Positions 54,382 to 62,810 are shown, counted from the stretch's first letter. The stretch: DNA of 64,000 nt from Corynebacterium sp. p3-SID1145 (GCA_025144245.1 JALXXC010000007.1:91587-155586), one strand, 5' to 3'. Made by a program: numbers and translations. Notes: a model not told the origin generated them from the sequence alone.

Positions 54382-55578
54382 TTAAAGCTTCGCGAGCGCC
54401 TGGTCGAGGTCGGCGATGAGGTCGGCCTCGTCCTCGATGCCGACGGAGATGCGCACGAGCGTCGGCGGCACCTCGAGAGCGGAACCGGCGACGGAGACGT
54501 GCGTCATGGTGGCCGGGTGCTCGAGGAGGCTCTCCACGCCGCCGAGAGACTCGGCCAGGCAGAACAGCTTGGTGGAGCGGCAGAACGTGATCGCCTGCTC
54601 TGCGGTGTTGAAGGCCACAGAGACCATGCCGCCGAAGCGGCGCATCTGGCGGGCGGCGGTCTCGTGGCCCGGGTGGTCTTTAAGGCCCGGGTAGTACACG
54701 CAGTCGACCTTGTCGGAGGCGGCCAGGTGCTTGGCCACGGCTTCTGCATTGTCGCAGTGCCTGTCCATGCGCACGCCCAGCGTCTTCAGGCCGCGTGCGG
54801 TGAGGTAGGTGTCGAAGGGCGACGGGATCGCGCCGACCCAGCCGAAGAAGAAGCGCAGCTGGTCCTCGAAATCGTTCAGCGCGTCGAAGCTGGCGGCGGT
54901 CACACCGGTCACGCCCTTGGATTCGGTGTCCGCCGGGCGGCGGGCGCACACGACACCGCCGACGACGTCCGAGTGGCCGCCGATGTACTTGGTGGTCGAG
55001 TGCAGGACCACGTCGGCGCCGAGCTCGAGCGGCTGCTGCAGGTACGGGGAGGCGAAAGTGTTGTCCACGACGAGGGTGGCGTCACCTTTGACTGCGGACA
55101 GGGCGCCGATGTCGGCGATGGACAGCAGCGGGTTCGTCGGGGTCTCCACCCAGACGACCTTGGTATTGGGCTGGATCGCGGCGGCGACCTCGTCGACGTC
55201 GGTGATGTCCACTGGGGTGTTCTCGATGCCCCAATGGCTGAAAATCTGCTGGATGAGGCGGTAGGTTCCGCCGTAGGCGTCGTTTCCGATGACGATGTGG
55301 TCGCCCGGCTTGAGCAGGATGCGCAGCACCGAGTCCACGGCGGCCATGCCGGAGGAGTAGGCGACACAGTAGTCGGCCTTCTCGAGCGCGGCGACGGCCT
55401 TCTCCAGCGCAGTGATCGTGGGGTTGCCCACGCGGGTGTATTCGTAACCGTTGCGGGTCACGGCCAGGTCGTCCTGCGCGAAGGTGGTCGACGCGTAGAT
55501 CGGGGTGTTGATCGATCCGTAGAGGGAATCGGGCTCGTACCCAGCGTGAATGGAATCGGTGTTGAATCCGGCAGACAT
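54382..55578 (-). CDS. metB: Cystathionine gamma-synthase / related PLP enzyme
   Basis: Cys/Met-metabolism PLP enzyme, 398 aa, making cystathionine from an acylated homoserine and cysteine in methionine synthesis. Shows TRVGNPTITALEKAVAALE, YSSGMAAVDSVLRILLKPGDH, the VWVETPTNPLL aspartate region, and the PLP lysine in VLHSTTKYIGGHSDVVGG. A closely related cystathionine gamma-lyase cannot be excluded, but the McbR-like operator upstream supports metB. AAAGGA lies before the ATG at 55578, with a GTG directly upstream as an unlikely alternative. Confidence 0.9.
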   Translation of the reverse strand: MSAGFNTDSIHAGYEPDSLYGSINTPIYASTTFAQDDLAVTRNGYEYTRVGNPTITALEKAVAALEKADYCVAYSSGMAAVDSVLRILLKPGDHIVIGNDAYGGTYRLIQQIFSHWGIENTPVDITDVDEVAAAIQPNTKVVWVETPTNPLLSIADIGALSAVKGDATLVVDNTFASPYLQQPLELGADVVLHSTTKYIGGHSDVVGGVVCARRPADTESKGVTGVTAASFDALNDFEDQLRFFFGWVGAIPSPFDTYLTARGLKTLGVRMDRHCDNAEAVAKHLAASDKVDCVYYPGLKDHPGHETAARQMRRFGGMVSVAFNTAEQAITFCRSTKLFCLAESLGGVESLLEHPATMTHVSVAGSALEVPPTLVRISVGIEDEADLIADLDQALAKL

Positions 55579-55604
55579 CACAATCCTTTCTGATCCTCAT
55601 AGGC

Positions 55605-55610
55605 ACAATA
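55605..55610 (-). promoter_or_regulatory. Putative -10 of metB
   Basis: TATTGT on the minus strand fits TANNNT, 26 bases before the ATG, and is overlapped by the McbR-type operator. Confidence 0.45.
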
Positions 55611-55624
55611 GACCAAGCGGTCCA
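55609..55624. promoter_or_regulatory. Candidate McbR operator before metB
   Basis: TAGACCAAGCGGTCCA matches the McbR consensus TAGAC-N6-GTCTA with one mismatch. It overlaps the -10/-35 region, as expected for the S-adenosylhomocysteine-responsive repressor of methionine and sulfur genes in corynebacteria. Confidence 0.6.
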
Positions 55625-55697
55625 TTTCTTTCAGACGGTCACGGTTTTACATTCACGGTGGCGGACACTGGGGTCCGGCCGCGTGCGGCCGGGGGCG

Positions 55698-55703
55698 TAC
55701 GAT
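55698..55703 (+). promoter_or_regulatory. Putative -10 of the truncated haemoglobin gene (leaderless)
   Basis: TACGAT ends eight bases before the ATG at 55712. An ATG inside this region (55702) meets a stop after five codons, which supports 55712. Confidence 0.5.
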
Positions 55704-55711
55704 GGGGCCCG

Positions 55712-56146
55712 ATGGATAACGACGCGCAGACCATGTACGAGGCACTCGGCGAGGACTTCTTCCGCCGGCTCGTGCACGGCTTCTACGAACAAGTGCGCGG
55801 GGACGACCTGATCGGCCCCATGTACCCCGAAGACGACCTCGCCGGCGCCGAGGACCGCCTCCGCTGGTTCCTCGTGCAGTACTGGGGCGGCCCGCAGACC
55901 TTCAGCGAACGGCGCGGTGCGCCGATGCTGCGGCGGCGCCACTTCCCCTACTCCATCGGCAGGGAGGAAGCGGAGCGCTGGTTGAAGCTAATGGAGACGT
56001 CCCTCGACCAGTTCACCAGCGAAGAACTCCTGCCCGCCCAGCGGGATGCACTGTGGAACCACATGCAGCGGGTCGCGTACATGATGATCAACAAGCCCGA
56101 GGAGCACCCCGGCATGGCCTCGCCAGGCCGCAACCTCATGCCGTAG
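55712..56146 (+). CDS. glbO: Group II truncated haemoglobin (GlbO/TrHbO)
   Basis: Haem globin of 144 aa, cytoplasmic, likely for oxygen or NO chemistry. The group II pattern is clear: FFRRLVHGFYEQV, MYPEDDLAGAEDRLRWFLVQYWGGPQTFSERRG with the conserved YWGGP and SERRG, LRRRHFPYSIG with the proximal histidine, and the distal WLKLM tryptophan at G8. The start is supported by a leaderless -10. Neighbour to metB and pepN, as in related corynebacteria. Confidence 0.93.
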   Translation: MDNDAQTMYEALGEDFFRRLVHGFYEQVRGDDLIGPMYPEDDLAGAEDRLRWFLVQYWGGPQTFSERRGAPMLRRRHFPYSIGREEAERWLKLMETSLDQFTSEELLPAQRDALWNHMQRVAYMMINKPEEHPGMASPGRNLMP

Positions 56147-56149
56147 ACG

Positions 56150-56215
56150 CGGCCCCGCCAAAACGGGGCGGTCTGGGTCGCGCACCAAATCAAAGCGCGA
56201 AAACCGCCCCATGAT
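56150..56215 (+). terminator. GC-rich hairpin region after glbO
   Basis: Two alternative pairings exist: GCCCCG/CGGGGC around 56155-56170, or a longer stem GGGGCGGT (56165-56172) with ACCGCCCC near 56203-56210 enclosing a CGCGC/GCGCG hairpin. The second is followed by ATGATTAGTTTT. A terminator for glbO is the simplest reading; two mutually exclusive folds also fit an attenuator. Confidence 0.55.
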
Positions 56216-56229
56216 TAGTTTTGCAAAAC

Positions 56230-56235
56230 TACGAT
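56230..56235 (+). promoter_or_regulatory. Putative -10 of the fold-III PLP enzyme gene (leaderless)
   Basis: TACGAT ends six bases before the ATG at 56242; no ribosome-binding site is seen. Confidence 0.45.
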
Positions 56236-56241
56236 GGCGTC

Positions 56242-57447
56242 ATGCCGTCCACTCTCACCACCCCTTCACAAACATTGCTCGCGGTCGTGCCGCCGCTCGT
56301 GGAGAGCGGGCAGATCGCGGCCCCGTACGCCGTCGTCGACATCGCCGCCTTCGACCACAATGCCGAGGAGATGGCCGGCCGCGCAGGCGGGCTGCCGATC
56401 CGCGTGGCATCGAAATCGTTGCGCAGCGTCACTGCACTGCGCAGGGCGCTCGACCATGACGGCTTCACCGGGATCCTCTCCTACAGCGTCCCGGAGGCCA
56501 TCCGCCTGGCACCCGAAGGCTTCGACGACATTGTCGTCGCCTACCCCTGCGTGAATTCATCCGCGCTGCGGGAACTCGCGGCAGACAAGCAGCTGCGGGA
56601 TGTCATCACCGTCATGGTCGACTGCGAAGAACACCTCGAGCTGATCGAAGCGGCGGCACAAGGTTCGGGACCCGTTAAGGTCGCCATCGACCTGGACTGC
56701 ACGCTGCACCTGCCCGGCGCGGTCATCGGGCCGCGGCGCTCCCCGGTGCGGACACCGGAGCAGGTGGACGGGCTGGCACGACGGATCGTCGATAAGCGTT
56801 GCCTCCGCCTCGTCGGGGTCATGGCCTACGAGGGTCAGGTCGCGTCCGTCACTGATGCGGAGGCCGGCGTGGCCGGGTCTGTGAAGCGGTGGCTGCGGCG
56901 CACCTCGATGGAGCAGCTGGGGCCACGGCGCAAGGCGTGCATCGATGCGGCGCGGGCTCACGCGGACCTGGAATTCGTCAACGGCGGCGGCACCGGCTCG
57001 CTCGACGTCAGCGCCGCCGAAGGCACGTTGACGGAGCTCGCGGCCGGCTCCGGGTTCTACACCCCGGTCATCTTCGACCACTTCGCCACGGTGAACCACC
57101 GCGCCGCCGCGTTCTTCATCTGCCAAGTCTCGCGGATCCCGGCGCGGGGGTGGGCCACCGTCAACTCGGGCGGTTGGATCGCCTCTGGCCCGCCCGCCGC
57201 CGACCGCGTCCCTGTCGCCGTGCACCCCGGCGGACTGCGCTATTCCGCGACAGAAGGCGCGGGCGAGGTGCAGACCCCGCTGCACGGACCGGCAGCGGAC
57301 AGTGTGGCCGTCGGGGACCTGGTGTGGTTCCGCCACGCGAAGGCCGGCGAGATGACGGAGCACGTCGACGGGATCGTCGCCGTCCACCCGGACGGCACGG
57401 CAGAAACTTGGGACACATACAGAGGAAATGGGTGGACACTGCGATGA
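56242..57447 (+). CDS. Alanine-racemase-fold PLP enzyme (D-threonine aldolase/D-serine dehydratase-like)
   Basis: 401 aa, fold-III PLP enzyme, cytoplasmic. The N-terminal TIM barrel begins APYAVVDIAAFDHNAEEM and holds the Schiff-base lysine in IRVASKSLRSV (near 60), with FVNGGGTGSLDVSA as phosphate-binding loop. The C-terminal beta domain has HPGGLRYSATEGAGEVQTPL and WFRHAKAGEMTEHVDGIVAVH, where D-threonine-aldolase/D-serine-dehydratase enzymes bind a divalent metal. The exact reaction is open. The stop overlaps the next start (ATGA), coupling it to the lactone oxidase gene. Confidence 0.85.
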   Translation: MPSTLTTPSQTLLAVVPPLVESGQIAAPYAVVDIAAFDHNAEEMAGRAGGLPIRVASKSLRSVTALRRALDHDGFTGILSYSVPEAIRLAPEGFDDIVVAYPCVNSSALRELAADKQLRDVITVMVDCEEHLELIEAAAQGSGPVKVAIDLDCTLHLPGAVIGPRRSPVRTPEQVDGLARRIVDKRCLRLVGVMAYEGQVASVTDAEAGVAGSVKRWLRRTSMEQLGPRRKACIDAARAHADLEFVNGGGTGSLDVSAAEGTLTELAAGSGFYTPVIFDHFATVNHRAAAFFICQVSRIPARGWATVNSGGWIASGPPAADRVPVAVHPGGLRYSATEGAGEVQTPLHGPAADSVAVGDLVWFRHAKAGEMTEHVDGIVAVHPDGTAETWDTYRGNGWTLR

Positions 57448-58791
57448 CCTTCACAATCAGCAAACCTGAAATGCGTACGGGCGTGAACTTCCGCAACTGG
57501 TCCGGGTCGGTGAACACGAACCCGACCGCGTTCTACTACCCCGCCACAGTCGAGGAAGTGCAGCACATCGTGCGCACCCTGCCCGCCGGGGAGACGGTGC
57601 GCACCGTCGGCGGCGGACACTCGTTCACGCCAGTGGCGGCGGGCACGCAATCGATGATCAGCCTGGACAAGCTGGCCGGCATCGTGCGCATCGACCCGGA
57701 GACGAAACGCGTCCGCTTCCTCGCCGGCACCCGCCTGCACCGCATCCCCGAGTACTTGCAGCCGTTCGGACTCGCACTGGCTAACCAAGGCGATATCGAC
57801 GTCCAGTCCGTCGCCGGCGCCATCTCCACCTCCACACACGGCACGGGCATCGAATGGACTGGCTTCGCGGGCACGATCACGGGTCTTTCGCTTATCGACG
57901 CCGACGGCAACCGTCGCGAGTACTCCATCGACACCGAGCCCGACGCTCTGCGCCTGGTGACTGTCTCGCTGGGCGCCCTGGGTGTCATCGTGGAAGTGGA
58001 GATGCAGTGCGTCGACGCCTTCGACCTGCTCGCGGAGGAGGGAGCCGATAGCCTCGATGCAGTGTTGGATTCCTGGGAGGCCAACTCCCGCGCCGTCGAC
58101 CACTACGAGGCGTTCTGGTTCCCTCACACGGACCGGGCGATGGTGAAGTCGAATACCCGTCTGGCACCCGGGGCTCCCGCCCCCGGCGGAGACCCGAAAG
58201 TGCGCGGCCGGATCACGCGGTTCATCGAAGACGACCTCATTGGCAACGGCGCATTCGCCTCCGCGCTCGCCGTGGCCCGGGCCGTTCCTAAAGCAACCCC
58301 GATGCTCAATAGCGTGGCGGCGGGCGCGATGGCCGCGAACCGCTACCGTTCCCGCGCCCACGACGTCTTCGCCACTCCGCGCCGGGTGCGCTTCCACGAG
58401 ACCGAATTCGCCGTGCCGCTGGAAAACGGCCCGGAGGCAGTCCGCGAGATCCGCCGCGAGTTGGACCGCCGCAACTGGCTCATCCCTTTTCCCGCTCGAG
58501 CTGCGCACCACCGCCGCCGACGACGTGGCTCTGTCCACCTCCACCGGCCGCGAATCGATGTACATCGCCTTCCACGTGCCGCGGGCGATGAACTCCCACG
58601 AGTATTTCCCCGCTGTCCAAGACATCCTCAAAGCCGCCGGCGGGCGACCCCACTGGGGAAAGATGCACACGCTCGGCCGGGAGGATTTCTCGGAGATGTA
58701 CCCGCGTTTCGACGAATTCTGCGCGCTGCGCGAGCACATGGATCCCGCCCGTAAATTCGGGTCGGAGCACCTCACACGGCTGTTCGGCTAG
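57444..58791 (+). pseudogene. D-arabinono-1,4-lactone oxidase-like gene with a one-base frameshift
   Basis: FAD-linked sugar-lactone oxidase. The first 348 codons read well: FAD-binding PCMH domain with RTVGGGHSFTPVAAGT (His for FAD attachment), NQGDIDVQSVAGAISTSTHGTG, and the ALO domain. At TTTT (58487-58490) the frame is lost: codons continue into unrelated sequence ending at 58754 (436 aa), while the correct continuation (PLELRTTAADDVALSTSTG..., HWGKMHTLGREDF, MDPARKFGS) lies in the other frame and ends at 58791. Removing one T restores 448 aa. A sequencing error, a real mutation or programmed shifting are all possible. The HWGK motif is lost as written. Confidence 0.85.
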
Positions 58792-58799
58792 CCGAACAG
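58780..58799. repeat. Perfect 20-base palindrome over two convergent stop codons
   Basis: CTGTTCGGCTAGCCGAACAG is fully self-complementary. It encodes Leu-Phe-Gly-stop on both strands, for the lactone oxidase and for the convergent gene, which overlap by four bases (CTAG). It lacks a loop, so it may be a joint terminator element or a protein-binding site. Confidence 0.85.
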
Positions 58800-59462
58800 G
58801 TTGATGCCCCCGGAGGAGTGGTAGACGCTACCGAAGGGGGCGTCGATCCTGATCCACCGGCCGGCGGTGGACACGCGCAGATGCCTTGGGATCTCCACCG
58901 GCGCGCTCGGCCCCGGAATGAGACCGAGGGACGTGCAGGTGAAGATCATGCGCATCGGCACATCCACCGGTGTCCCCGACGTCTGCTCCGCGTCGGCGGT
59001 GAGCACGATCTGCTCGAGCAGGGACCGCGGCGGCCCCATCGGACCCGAGAACTGCCGCGCCAAGCGCCGGCCCTGGTCAGCCAGATCGCGCACGACATTC
59101 ACCGGCACGACATCACGTTCGGTGTAGCCCGACTTCGGCGGCAATGCGCCCAGCCAGTTCGCGTCGCGTGGCGGGCCGGCATCGAATACGCCGCTGTCCC
59201 CTTCCCCGGCGGCGAGGGCATCGCGCAGCGCCTGAAGGGACACCACTGCCCCGTCGCGGGAGGCTTCGCCCGCCACCCGGCGCGCCGCAGTGCATCCGAA
59301 CGGGGTGGTGACAAAGACGTCGACGGCGGGGGTGCCGGGTGTGCCGGGCGCACCCAGCGTCGAAAAGCGTGCTGAACCGTCCGCCTCGAGGTGGAGTGCC
59401 CGCTCGACGAGCGCTTTGAGCCCCGCGGCCCCGGCCGTGATAGTGAGTGTCTCGGTAGCCAC
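58788..59462 (-). CDS. Conserved hypothetical protein coupled to a thioesterase
   Basis: Not recognised. 224 aa from a GTG whose G is the last base of the thioesterase stop (TAGTG overlap), so it is translationally coupled. Begins VATETLTITAGAAGLKALVERALHLE. It has no signal peptide; the middle part holds VNVVRDLADQGRRLARQFSGPMGPPRSLLEQIVL and the C-terminus RHLRVSTAGRWIRIDAPFGSVYHSSGG. A longer frame reaching into the thioesterase gene is unlikely to be used. A role linked to acyl metabolism is only suggested by the coupling. Confidence 0.72.
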   Translation of the reverse strand: MATETLTITAGAAGLKALVERALHLEADGSARFSTLGAPGTPGTPAVDVFVTTPFGCTAARRVAGEASRDGAVVSLQALRDALAAGEGDSGVFDAGPPRDANWLGALPPKSGYTERDVVPVNVVRDLADQGRRLARQFSGPMGPPRSLLEQIVLTADAEQTSGTPVDVPMRMIFTCTSLGLIPGPSAPVEIPRHLRVSTAGRWIRIDAPFGSVYHSSGGINLFG

Positions 59463-59884
59463 TACTCCCCCGCCGGAGCAGAGCCCGCGGTGAGAATGCC
59501 GCGCTCCTCGTGCGTGATCTCGCGCGGGGAGGCCGTGGACAGGTCGACGGCGACCAGCACCGTGTTGACCACGCCACACACGCGGCCCTGGCGGTCCTTC
59601 AGATCCTGCCGGGTCTTGAAGGACGTGTTGCCGATCTCCGTGACAGTGGTCTCCACCTCGACCGACGTGGTGTCGGCCATGACCGGGCGCAGGTAGTCAA
59701 TCTCGACGTGGCGCACGAACACACCGAATTCCTGCTCGCGGTCGCTGAAATTCTCGCGCATGAAGGCGATGCGCGCCTCCTGCGAGATATCCAGGAATTT
59801 GCAGTTGTTCAGGTGGTCGTAACGGTCGAAATCATTCCAGCGCAGCGTGATGTGCTGGATATTCTTCGGTGCGTTCTCGGTCAT
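59462..59884 (-). CDS. Acyl-CoA thioesterase (4HBT, hot-dog fold)
   Basis: 140 aa hot-dog thioesterase hydrolysing acyl-CoA. The N-terminal part has LRWNDFDRYDHLNNCKFLDISQEARIAFM, which carries the conserved Asp/His-Asn of 4-hydroxybenzoyl-CoA-type thioesterases, then VRHVEIDYLRPVMADTTSVEVETTVTEIGNTSFK. The ATG at 59884 is used as family length requires; the longer frame lacks support. It lies downstream of ettA and is followed by the coupled unknown gene. Confidence 0.88.
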   Translation of the reverse strand: MTENAPKNIQHITLRWNDFDRYDHLNNCKFLDISQEARIAFMRENFSDREQEFGVFVRHVEIDYLRPVMADTTSVEVETTVTEIGNTSFKTRQDLKDRQGRVCGVVNTVLVAVDLSTASPREITHEERGILTAGSAPAGE

Positions 59885-59965
59885 GCGTCCGTCTGTCCTT
59901 TCTGTTGGGCGTCTCCTTCCCCGCATGCGGCCAAAAGCGCACGCGGGAGGGCTGAGAGAAGTGGA

Positions 59966-61636
59966 CTAGCGCGTCAGCTTGCGGTGCGTGACGCGGGACG
60001 GCTTGGCGGCTTCTTCGCCGAGCCTGTCCACCTTGTTGGCCTCGTAGTCGCCGAAGTTGCCTTCGAACCAGAACCACTTGCCTTCCTCAATATTGCCCTC
60101 CCAGGCGAGGATGTGGGTGCAGGTTCGGTCAAGAAACCAGCGGTCGTGCGAAATGACCACAGCGCAGCCCGGGAATTTCTGCAGCGCATTCTCCAAAGAG
60201 CCCAGGGTTTCGACATCGAGATCGTTGGTCGGCTCGTCGAGGAGGATCAGGTTTCCGCCCTGCTTGAGCGTCAAAGCCAGGTTCAGGCGGTTGCGCTCAC
60301 CGCCGGAGAGAACCTTGGACGGCTTCTGCTGGTCCGGGCCCTTGAAGCCGAACGCGGACAGGTACGCGCGCGACGGCATCTCGTTCTGGCCGACGTGAAT
60401 GTAATCGAGACCGTCGGAGACGACCTCCCACACCGTCTGCTCCGGGTCGATGTTCTCGCGGTTCTGGTCGACGTAAGAGATCTTCACGGTCTCGCCGACC
60501 TCGACAGAACCGGAATCCGGCTCCTCGAAGCCCACGATCGTCTTGAACAGCGTCGACTTGCCCACACCGTTCGGGCCGATGACGCCCACGATGCCGTTGC
60601 GCGGCAAGGTGAACGACAAGTCCTTGATCAGGGTGCGGCCGTCGAAGCCCTTGTTCAGGTCCTTGACCTCGACAACCTTGTTGCCCAGACGCGGCGGAGT
60701 CGGGATCTGGATTTCCTCGAAGTCGAGCTTGCGGTACTGCTCCGCCTCGGCCGCCATCTCCTCGTAGCGCTCCAGACGCGCCTTGTTCTTCGCCTGGCGC
60801 GCCTTCGGCGAGGAGCGGACCCATTCCAGCTCGCCCTTCAGGCGCTTCTGCAGCTTCTGGTCCTTCTTACCGGCGACCTCGAGACGCTCGGCTTTCTTCT
60901 CCAGGTAGGTGGAGTAATTGCCCTCGTACGGGTAGAGCTTTCCGCGGTCGACCTCGCAGATCCACTCCGCGACATGGTCGAGGAAGTAACGGTCGTGAGT
61001 CACGGCGAGGACGGCACCCGGGTAATCCTGCAGGTGCTTCTCCAGCCACAGGACAGACTCGGCGTCGAGGTGGTTCGTCGGCTCATCGAGAAGCAGCAGG
61101 TCCGGCTGCGTGAGGAGCAGCTTGGCCAGTGCGACGCGGCGGCGCTCACCACCGGAAAGGTTGGTCACCGGCGAATCGGACGGCGGGCAGCGCAGAGCCT
61201 CCATCGCCTGCTCGATCTTGGAGTCGACCTCCCACGCGTCAGCCGCGTCGAGCTCCTCCTGCAGCTTGCCCATTTCTTCCATGAGCTCGTCGGAGTAGTT
61301 CGTGGCCATCTCGGCGGCGATCTCCTCGAAACGCTGCTTCTTGTCGAAGACGTCGCCCAGGCCCTCCTCGACGTTCTGGCGGACCGTCTTCTCCTCGTTC
61401 AGCGGCGGCTCCTGCAGCAGGATGCCGACTGTTGCACCCGGGTCGAGGAAAGCCTCGCCGTTATTCGGCTGGTCGATGCCCGCCATGATCTTCAGCAGCG
61501 AGGACTTGCCTGCGCCGTTGGGGCCCACGACACCGATCTTGGCGCCGGGATAAAAGGCCATCGTGACATTGTCCAAAATGACTTTGTCACCGACGGCCCT
61601 GCGAACATTCTTCATCGTGTAGATGAACTCGGCCAC
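59966..61636 (-). CDS. ettA: Energy-dependent translational throttle protein EttA (ABC-F)
   Basis: ABC-F ATPase binding the ribosomal E site and gating translation by energy state. 556 aa with two ABC cassettes: Walker A GPNGAGKSSLLK and GPNGVGKSTLFK, signatures LSGGERRRVALAKLL and LSGGERNRLNLAL, Walker B LLLLDEPTNHLDAE and LILLDEPTNDLDVE. Between them lies the charged linker (about 240-310), and the arm region (about 90-130) carries the EttA-type insertion. No membrane domain. Length and order are standard. Confidence 0.95.
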   Translation of the reverse strand: MAEFIYTMKNVRRAVGDKVILDNVTMAFYPGAKIGVVGPNGAGKSSLLKIMAGIDQPNNGEAFLDPGATVGILLQEPPLNEEKTVRQNVEEGLGDVFDKKQRFEEIAAEMATNYSDELMEEMGKLQEELDAADAWEVDSKIEQAMEALRCPPSDSPVTNLSGGERRRVALAKLLLTQPDLLLLDEPTNHLDAESVLWLEKHLQDYPGAVLAVTHDRYFLDHVAEWICEVDRGKLYPYEGNYSTYLEKKAERLEVAGKKDQKLQKRLKGELEWVRSSPKARQAKNKARLERYEEMAAEAEQYRKLDFEEIQIPTPPRLGNKVVEVKDLNKGFDGRTLIKDLSFTLPRNGIVGVIGPNGVGKSTLFKTIVGFEEPDSGSVEVGETVKISYVDQNRENIDPEQTVWEVVSDGLDYIHVGQNEMPSRAYLSAFGFKGPDQQKPSKVLSGGERNRLNLALTLKQGGNLILLDEPTNDLDVETLGSLENALQKFPGCAVVISHDRWFLDRTCTHILAWEGNIEEGKWFWFEGNFGDYEANKVDRLGEEAAKPSRVTHRKLTR

Positions 61637-61795
61637 TGAAAGTCCCCTTTACAAGCGTGTAGGCGGATGAACGTAAATCACCACAAAGGGTACATCACCC
61701 GCCCCACGCGGGAACCGTACCGTGAGCCCGAAATCAGGCGCCGTCGAAGCTGCAGGAGCTAGCTGTACTGACCGGAGAGGTTGATCGACCCATAC

Positions 61796-62728
61796 TTAGT
61801 CAGCGCGGAAGGTGCGCCGGTAGTTCGTGGGAGTCACGTCGATCTCTCGACGCAGGTGACGCCGTAGCGTGCTTGCTGTTCCCAAGCCGGTGCGCTGCGC
61901 AATGACGTCCATTGGCAGGCTGCTGTTTTCCAGTAGGCGTCGGGCAGCAAGAACCCGCTGGTGCAGGATCCATTGCAGAGGGGTCTGTCCCGTCTCAGCA
62001 ACGAAGCGCCGCGCGAGCTGCCGTTCGGACAAGTGCGCATGGCGCGCCAGATCGGCGACGCTGAGCCTCTGCTCGAGGTGATCCACGATCCAGTCGGTGA
62101 GCTCGGCGAAACCGTGTGTCGTGGGAGCTGCCGCTGGCTCGATGTATTGGGCCTGGCCGCCTGCTCGGTGGGGCGGTACCACCATGCGGCGGGCAATACG
62201 GGCGGCGACCCGCTCCCCAAGGTCCCTGCGCACCAGGTGCAGGCATAGGTCGATTCCGGCGGCCACGCCGGCACTGGTGGCGACCTGCCCGTGGTCCACG
62301 TAGAGCACATCGGGCTGCACCGTGATTTCGGGGTACAACCGCTGCAACTCCCCGGCGTCCTGCCAGTGCGTGGTGGCGGTCAGCCCGTCAAGGAGCCCGG
62401 TTGCAGCGAGGGCAAAGGCGCCAGTGCACACCGACGCGACTCTCGTGCCGCGCTGGTAGGCGTTGCGGAGCACCCTCAGCGTGTCGTCATGAGGACGGTG
62501 ATGGGGCCGGTAGCCAGGGATGATGACCGTGCGGGCGTGGGCCAACGCATCCAGGTCATGGACGGCGCCGATGCTGAATCCGCTGGAGGTCATGACGTCA
62601 TCACCGTCGGGCGCCGCCACCGCGAAGGTGTACTCCTCTTCGGCGGGATGCCCGAAGACCTGGGCAACCGTCGACAGGTCGAAGGCGACCACTCCGGGCA
62701 GGGCGAGGGCGACGACGTGGTGTGGCAC
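61796..62728 (-). CDS. GlxA-type regulator: DJ-1/PfpI domain plus AraC HTH
   Basis: 310 aa. An N-terminal DJ-1/PfpI-type domain (about 1-180, VVALALPGVVAFDLSTVAQVF, VCTGAFALAATGLLDGLTATTHW with the nucleophile Cys region) is joined to an AraC-type double helix-turn-helix (about 215-308, DLARHAHLSERQLARRFVAETGQTPLQWIL and MDVIAQRTGLGTASTLRRHLRREIDVTPTNYRRTF). The start is GTG with CATAAT just upstream. Probably regulates the divergent DJ-1 gene through the inverted repeat in the 82-base gap. Confidence 0.88.
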   Translation of the reverse strand: MPHHVVALALPGVVAFDLSTVAQVFGHPAEEEYTFAVAAPDGDDVMTSSGFSIGAVHDLDALAHARTVIIPGYRPHHRPHDDTLRVLRNAYQRGTRVASVCTGAFALAATGLLDGLTATTHWQDAGELQRLYPEITVQPDVLYVDHGQVATSAGVAAGIDLCLHLVRRDLGERVAARIARRMVVPPHRAGGQAQYIEPAAAPTTHGFAELTDWIVDHLEQRLSVADLARHAHLSERQLARRFVAETGQTPLQWILHQRVLAARRLLENSSLPMDVIAQRTGLGTASTLRRHLRREIDVTPTNYRRTFRAD

Positions 62729-62739
62729 GCACCGATTAT

Positions 62740-62772
62740 GGCAGGAATTGCGCGCACTACGTCATTCCTGCC
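62740..62772. promoter_or_regulatory. Inverted repeat GGCAGGAAT-N15-ATTCCTGCC between divergent genes
   Basis: Perfect 9-base arms (62740-62748 and 62764-62772) centred between the AraC-type regulator and the DJ-1 gene. Symmetric spacing of about two helical turns suits a dimeric AraC/GlxA-type regulator. Confidence 0.6.
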
Positions 62773-62797
62773 GCTCGCACCGGGCAAGGCGCCTCGG

Positions 62798-62803
62798 TAG
62801 GGT
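62798..62803 (+). promoter_or_regulatory. Putative -10 of the DJ-1 gene (leaderless)
   Basis: TAGGGT ends seven bases before the ATG at 62811. The regulator-type inverted repeat lies 25 bases further upstream. Confidence 0.45.
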
Positions 62804-62810
62804 TGATGCC

